64,000 nt of DNA from Galeruca laticollis. Lineage: Eukaryota; Arthropoda; Insecta; Coleoptera; Chrysomelidae. The stretch covers positions 177,626,445-177,690,444 of the forward strand of contig OY998176.1 in assembly GCA_963921935.1 (NCBI GenBank), written 5' to 3'. Positions 61,798 to 64,000 of the stretch are shown here, one piece after another. Both the position numbers and the translations under genes were made by a program. The notes beneath the pieces are model-generated. The model worked only from the letters and a program-made list of their open reading frames with translations, made no database searches and was not told the origin of the DNA. Every line of letters starts with the position of its first letter. Within the stretch, counting starts at the first letter, position 1.

Positions 61798-61831
<34 letters not shown>
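61798..61831. repeat. (TA)n microsatellite
   Basis: A TA run of about 34 bp cutting the third duplicated block. Confidence 0.9.
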
Positions 61832-61836
<5 letters not shown>

Positions 61837-64000
61837 CGGATTGTTATAGTTGTATACTTTGCCGACAATACCACTATAATTGTTATATTATCAATTTAAT
61901 ATATTCAACTCTAGTATAACTAGCTCAGTAATGAAGTAAAGAAAATTTTTTATGTATTTATATATTTATGTGGAGAGCATGAGAAACTCTTACTACTCTT
62001 TGGGATCTGGAAGTGATTTTAACTCTATATCTACAATATTTTACATATATATGAATCATTCAAATAACTGATATTATATTTTTTATATTATTGGTGCGCC
62101 TATGTATAGAAACTTTCAATATAGCAATCGATTTTGTCTCACAATTAAAATAGATGGAAATTATCAGTAGAATAATCGATTCCAACTGTCACTCATATCA
62201 GTTGAAGTAATATTTATCTGAACATAAACAATAGTTTCAAGAATACCTTTAATACAACAACTATATTATATTGATCAAGAATTATGTATTATAAATTTAA
62301 AGTAAGTGATGAACTATCTTAAATACTAATATAATATTGAAATGTCAAACAATAAAATATTTGTTAAATATAAATGGTAAGTACTCAAGTCTATGTTATT
62401 ACCTTTCTTTTTTAATGCTTTTAATATGATTAATAGTTTCAGATACTAATTCTTATTACTTTTATTATAAATGTACATCTCTAACCCGAATGTTGGTACC
62501 AACAAAAACAAAAAGAAACACTAACCTCTCAACCACTAATATTCCTTTCTTGAAATTCTGTCTGTTAAAAAACCATGTCATGCATACATATGTCGTCCAG
62601 ATGGAGATGTTTTTTTTCTAGATTTCTTGTTACAGGTACCACGTGTTTGTAATTTCTATTATTCTCCAGCTTCGAATTCCCAATCAATGCTTAATATCTT
62701 ATTCAGGTACTTTACATCACGATTCCGTACCACATCAAATAATTATTCAATTTGAAATGACTCTTTCATTTGTACCATAGCCTCCAATAACATATATTTT
62801 TTATATATTGTATATATCTTCGTAGAAATTATGATTTTAATATCCTTATACTAGCTATTTCGAATTAATATATGGAATAACTCACTTCTTTATACAATAA
62901 CTTAATTCTCTCTTTTTAAATTCTTCAACCATTTAAGTTTTCTAATCTCCGACTTCCATCATTATTCCCAAAATCAACAACCAACCCGCCTTTTTTTATT
63001 TTTCGTTGCTATCCGAAATCATAAATATCTTGATTTCAGATTCATTTTATAATTCCTAATATATAATTACAAACCATAAAATTCACATCTTTCTTGACTC
63101 AATAAATATAGATTTCTATGGTTCTGCTTCTTTTTCAATTTATAACCTTATTCCAGTCAATTGATAAAATTATTTTGACATTTCTGACATTATTTGATAT
63201 ATATAACCAAAACTCTCTAAATGTTAAATAATTAAGTTATTACATGTTTATTTATTGTAACTATTAATAATGTTCAATGAATATTTTTAGAATATGGATT
63301 ACATGTTTCTTTTAATTAAGGAATTTTGATTTATAACTTGTTATTTATTACTTACAATGGATTGTCGATATGCTTCTTAAATGAACTACTGTGTTTAAAG
63401 GTAAGTTTTATCCTTTTTACTCAAATTTCTTATTACTATTGCTCATATATTGTATTCCATTATGAATAGATTACTTCATCAATAAATTCTTTTGGTATCA
63501 TATTAAAGATATTGAATCAAATGTTCCAAACTTCAATATATTTGTGAGAGTGAGAATTTCAATTATACTTCCATCTAAGTAGTGAAGAACTATCTCTTCT
63601 ATATATATTTTTTTACTTTTATAAGGTAATAGATATTATGTATCCTGATCAAAATAGGTGCTAATAATTCTCTAACACTTAACAGATGATGTATATATGC
63701 TCCAGAATATTTTGTACATGTAAGACATATACAGTTTTTTAAATACTGCATTAAATCTTCTGTATATTGGAAATATTTTCATTAACCGATACTGGTTTAT
63801 ATAATTCTGTGTAGTATGCTGATATGAGTTATATTATTTTAGTTTCTGTGTTCTTGAATTATGTTCAAATCCCCTCAAATTTAAATTTTAAGAGTTCTCA
63901 ATACCTTGAGATCTTCTTCACATTCAAATTTCCAATTTAAAATTTATTCTTTTTTTTCTGGAGGCAAATCTAAATTTGTGTATTATCCTTCTTTCATTAT
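61832..64000. other. Very AT-rich, no recognised gene
   Basis: No usable open frame, element motif or tandem array. Many TATA-like and T-tract words, as expected from composition. Confidence 0.5.

Overview
The window is AT-rich eukaryotic DNA, almost certainly from an insect. The reasons are the mix of BEL/Pao, Ty3/gypsy, Jockey/CR1-like, RTE-like, I-clade, Penelope-like, PIF/Harbinger, Tc1/mariner, IS630-like and P-like elements, the absence of operon structure, and long simple arrays. A beetle would fit, but nothing fixes the order. I recognise no host protein gene, tRNA or rRNA. Every confident coding region belongs to a mobile element, and nearly all are broken.

Layout. 1-823 is unrecognised flank. 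824-13349 is one enormous (TTTCA)n array of about 12.5 kb. It abuts a short segment that reads, on the minus strand, as the 3' end of a LINE (A). The body of LINE A lies at 19354 to about 23540. The two halves are separated by a BEL/Pao LTR retrotransposon (13418-19348) with two 240-bp LTRs that read as identical, a 5-bp TAAGG target-site duplication, a tRNA-Tyr-type primer binding site, and gag-pol interrupted by one frameshift and one stop. My reading is that the giant array is the grossly expanded 3' tail of LINE A.

26148-28084 is a decayed RTE-like LINE (+). It is cut by a 474-bp tandem repeat (28085-29315) whose unit junction carries a hammerhead-ribozyme-like fold. 30545-36206 holds a decayed Ty3/gypsy element on the minus strand, with nested sequence: a dimeric 164-bp tandem repeat, and a Crypton-like ORF fragment with a long foldback hairpin. 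Between its integrase and 3' LTR is a remnant encoding a macro (ADP-ribose-binding) domain followed by a CCCH zinc finger. A second, shorter copy of the same 3' module with its LTR lies at 60015-61100.

37015-42750 is a run of DNA-transposon remnants: Tc1/mariner (-), PIF/Harbinger transposase (+) with a divergent MADF-like gene (-), an IS630-related DDE transposase (-), and a P-element-like C-terminus (+). 44985-49760 is a nearly full-length but frameshifted I-clade LINE with endonuclease, reverse transcriptase, RNase H and a CCHC ORF1 (-).

51870-64000 has a small RTE-like fragment, two degenerate tandem arrays (units about 81 and 168 bp), three (TA)n tracts, a Penelope-like GIY-YIG fragment, the second gypsy copy, a 310-352-bp duplicated block, and long AT-rich stretches with nothing recognisable. 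The window looks like a repeat-dominated intergenic or heterochromatic region. Its elements do not cooperate as a pathway. The points of biological interest are the LINE-tail satellite, the macro/CCCH retroelement module and the hammerhead-like tandem repeat.
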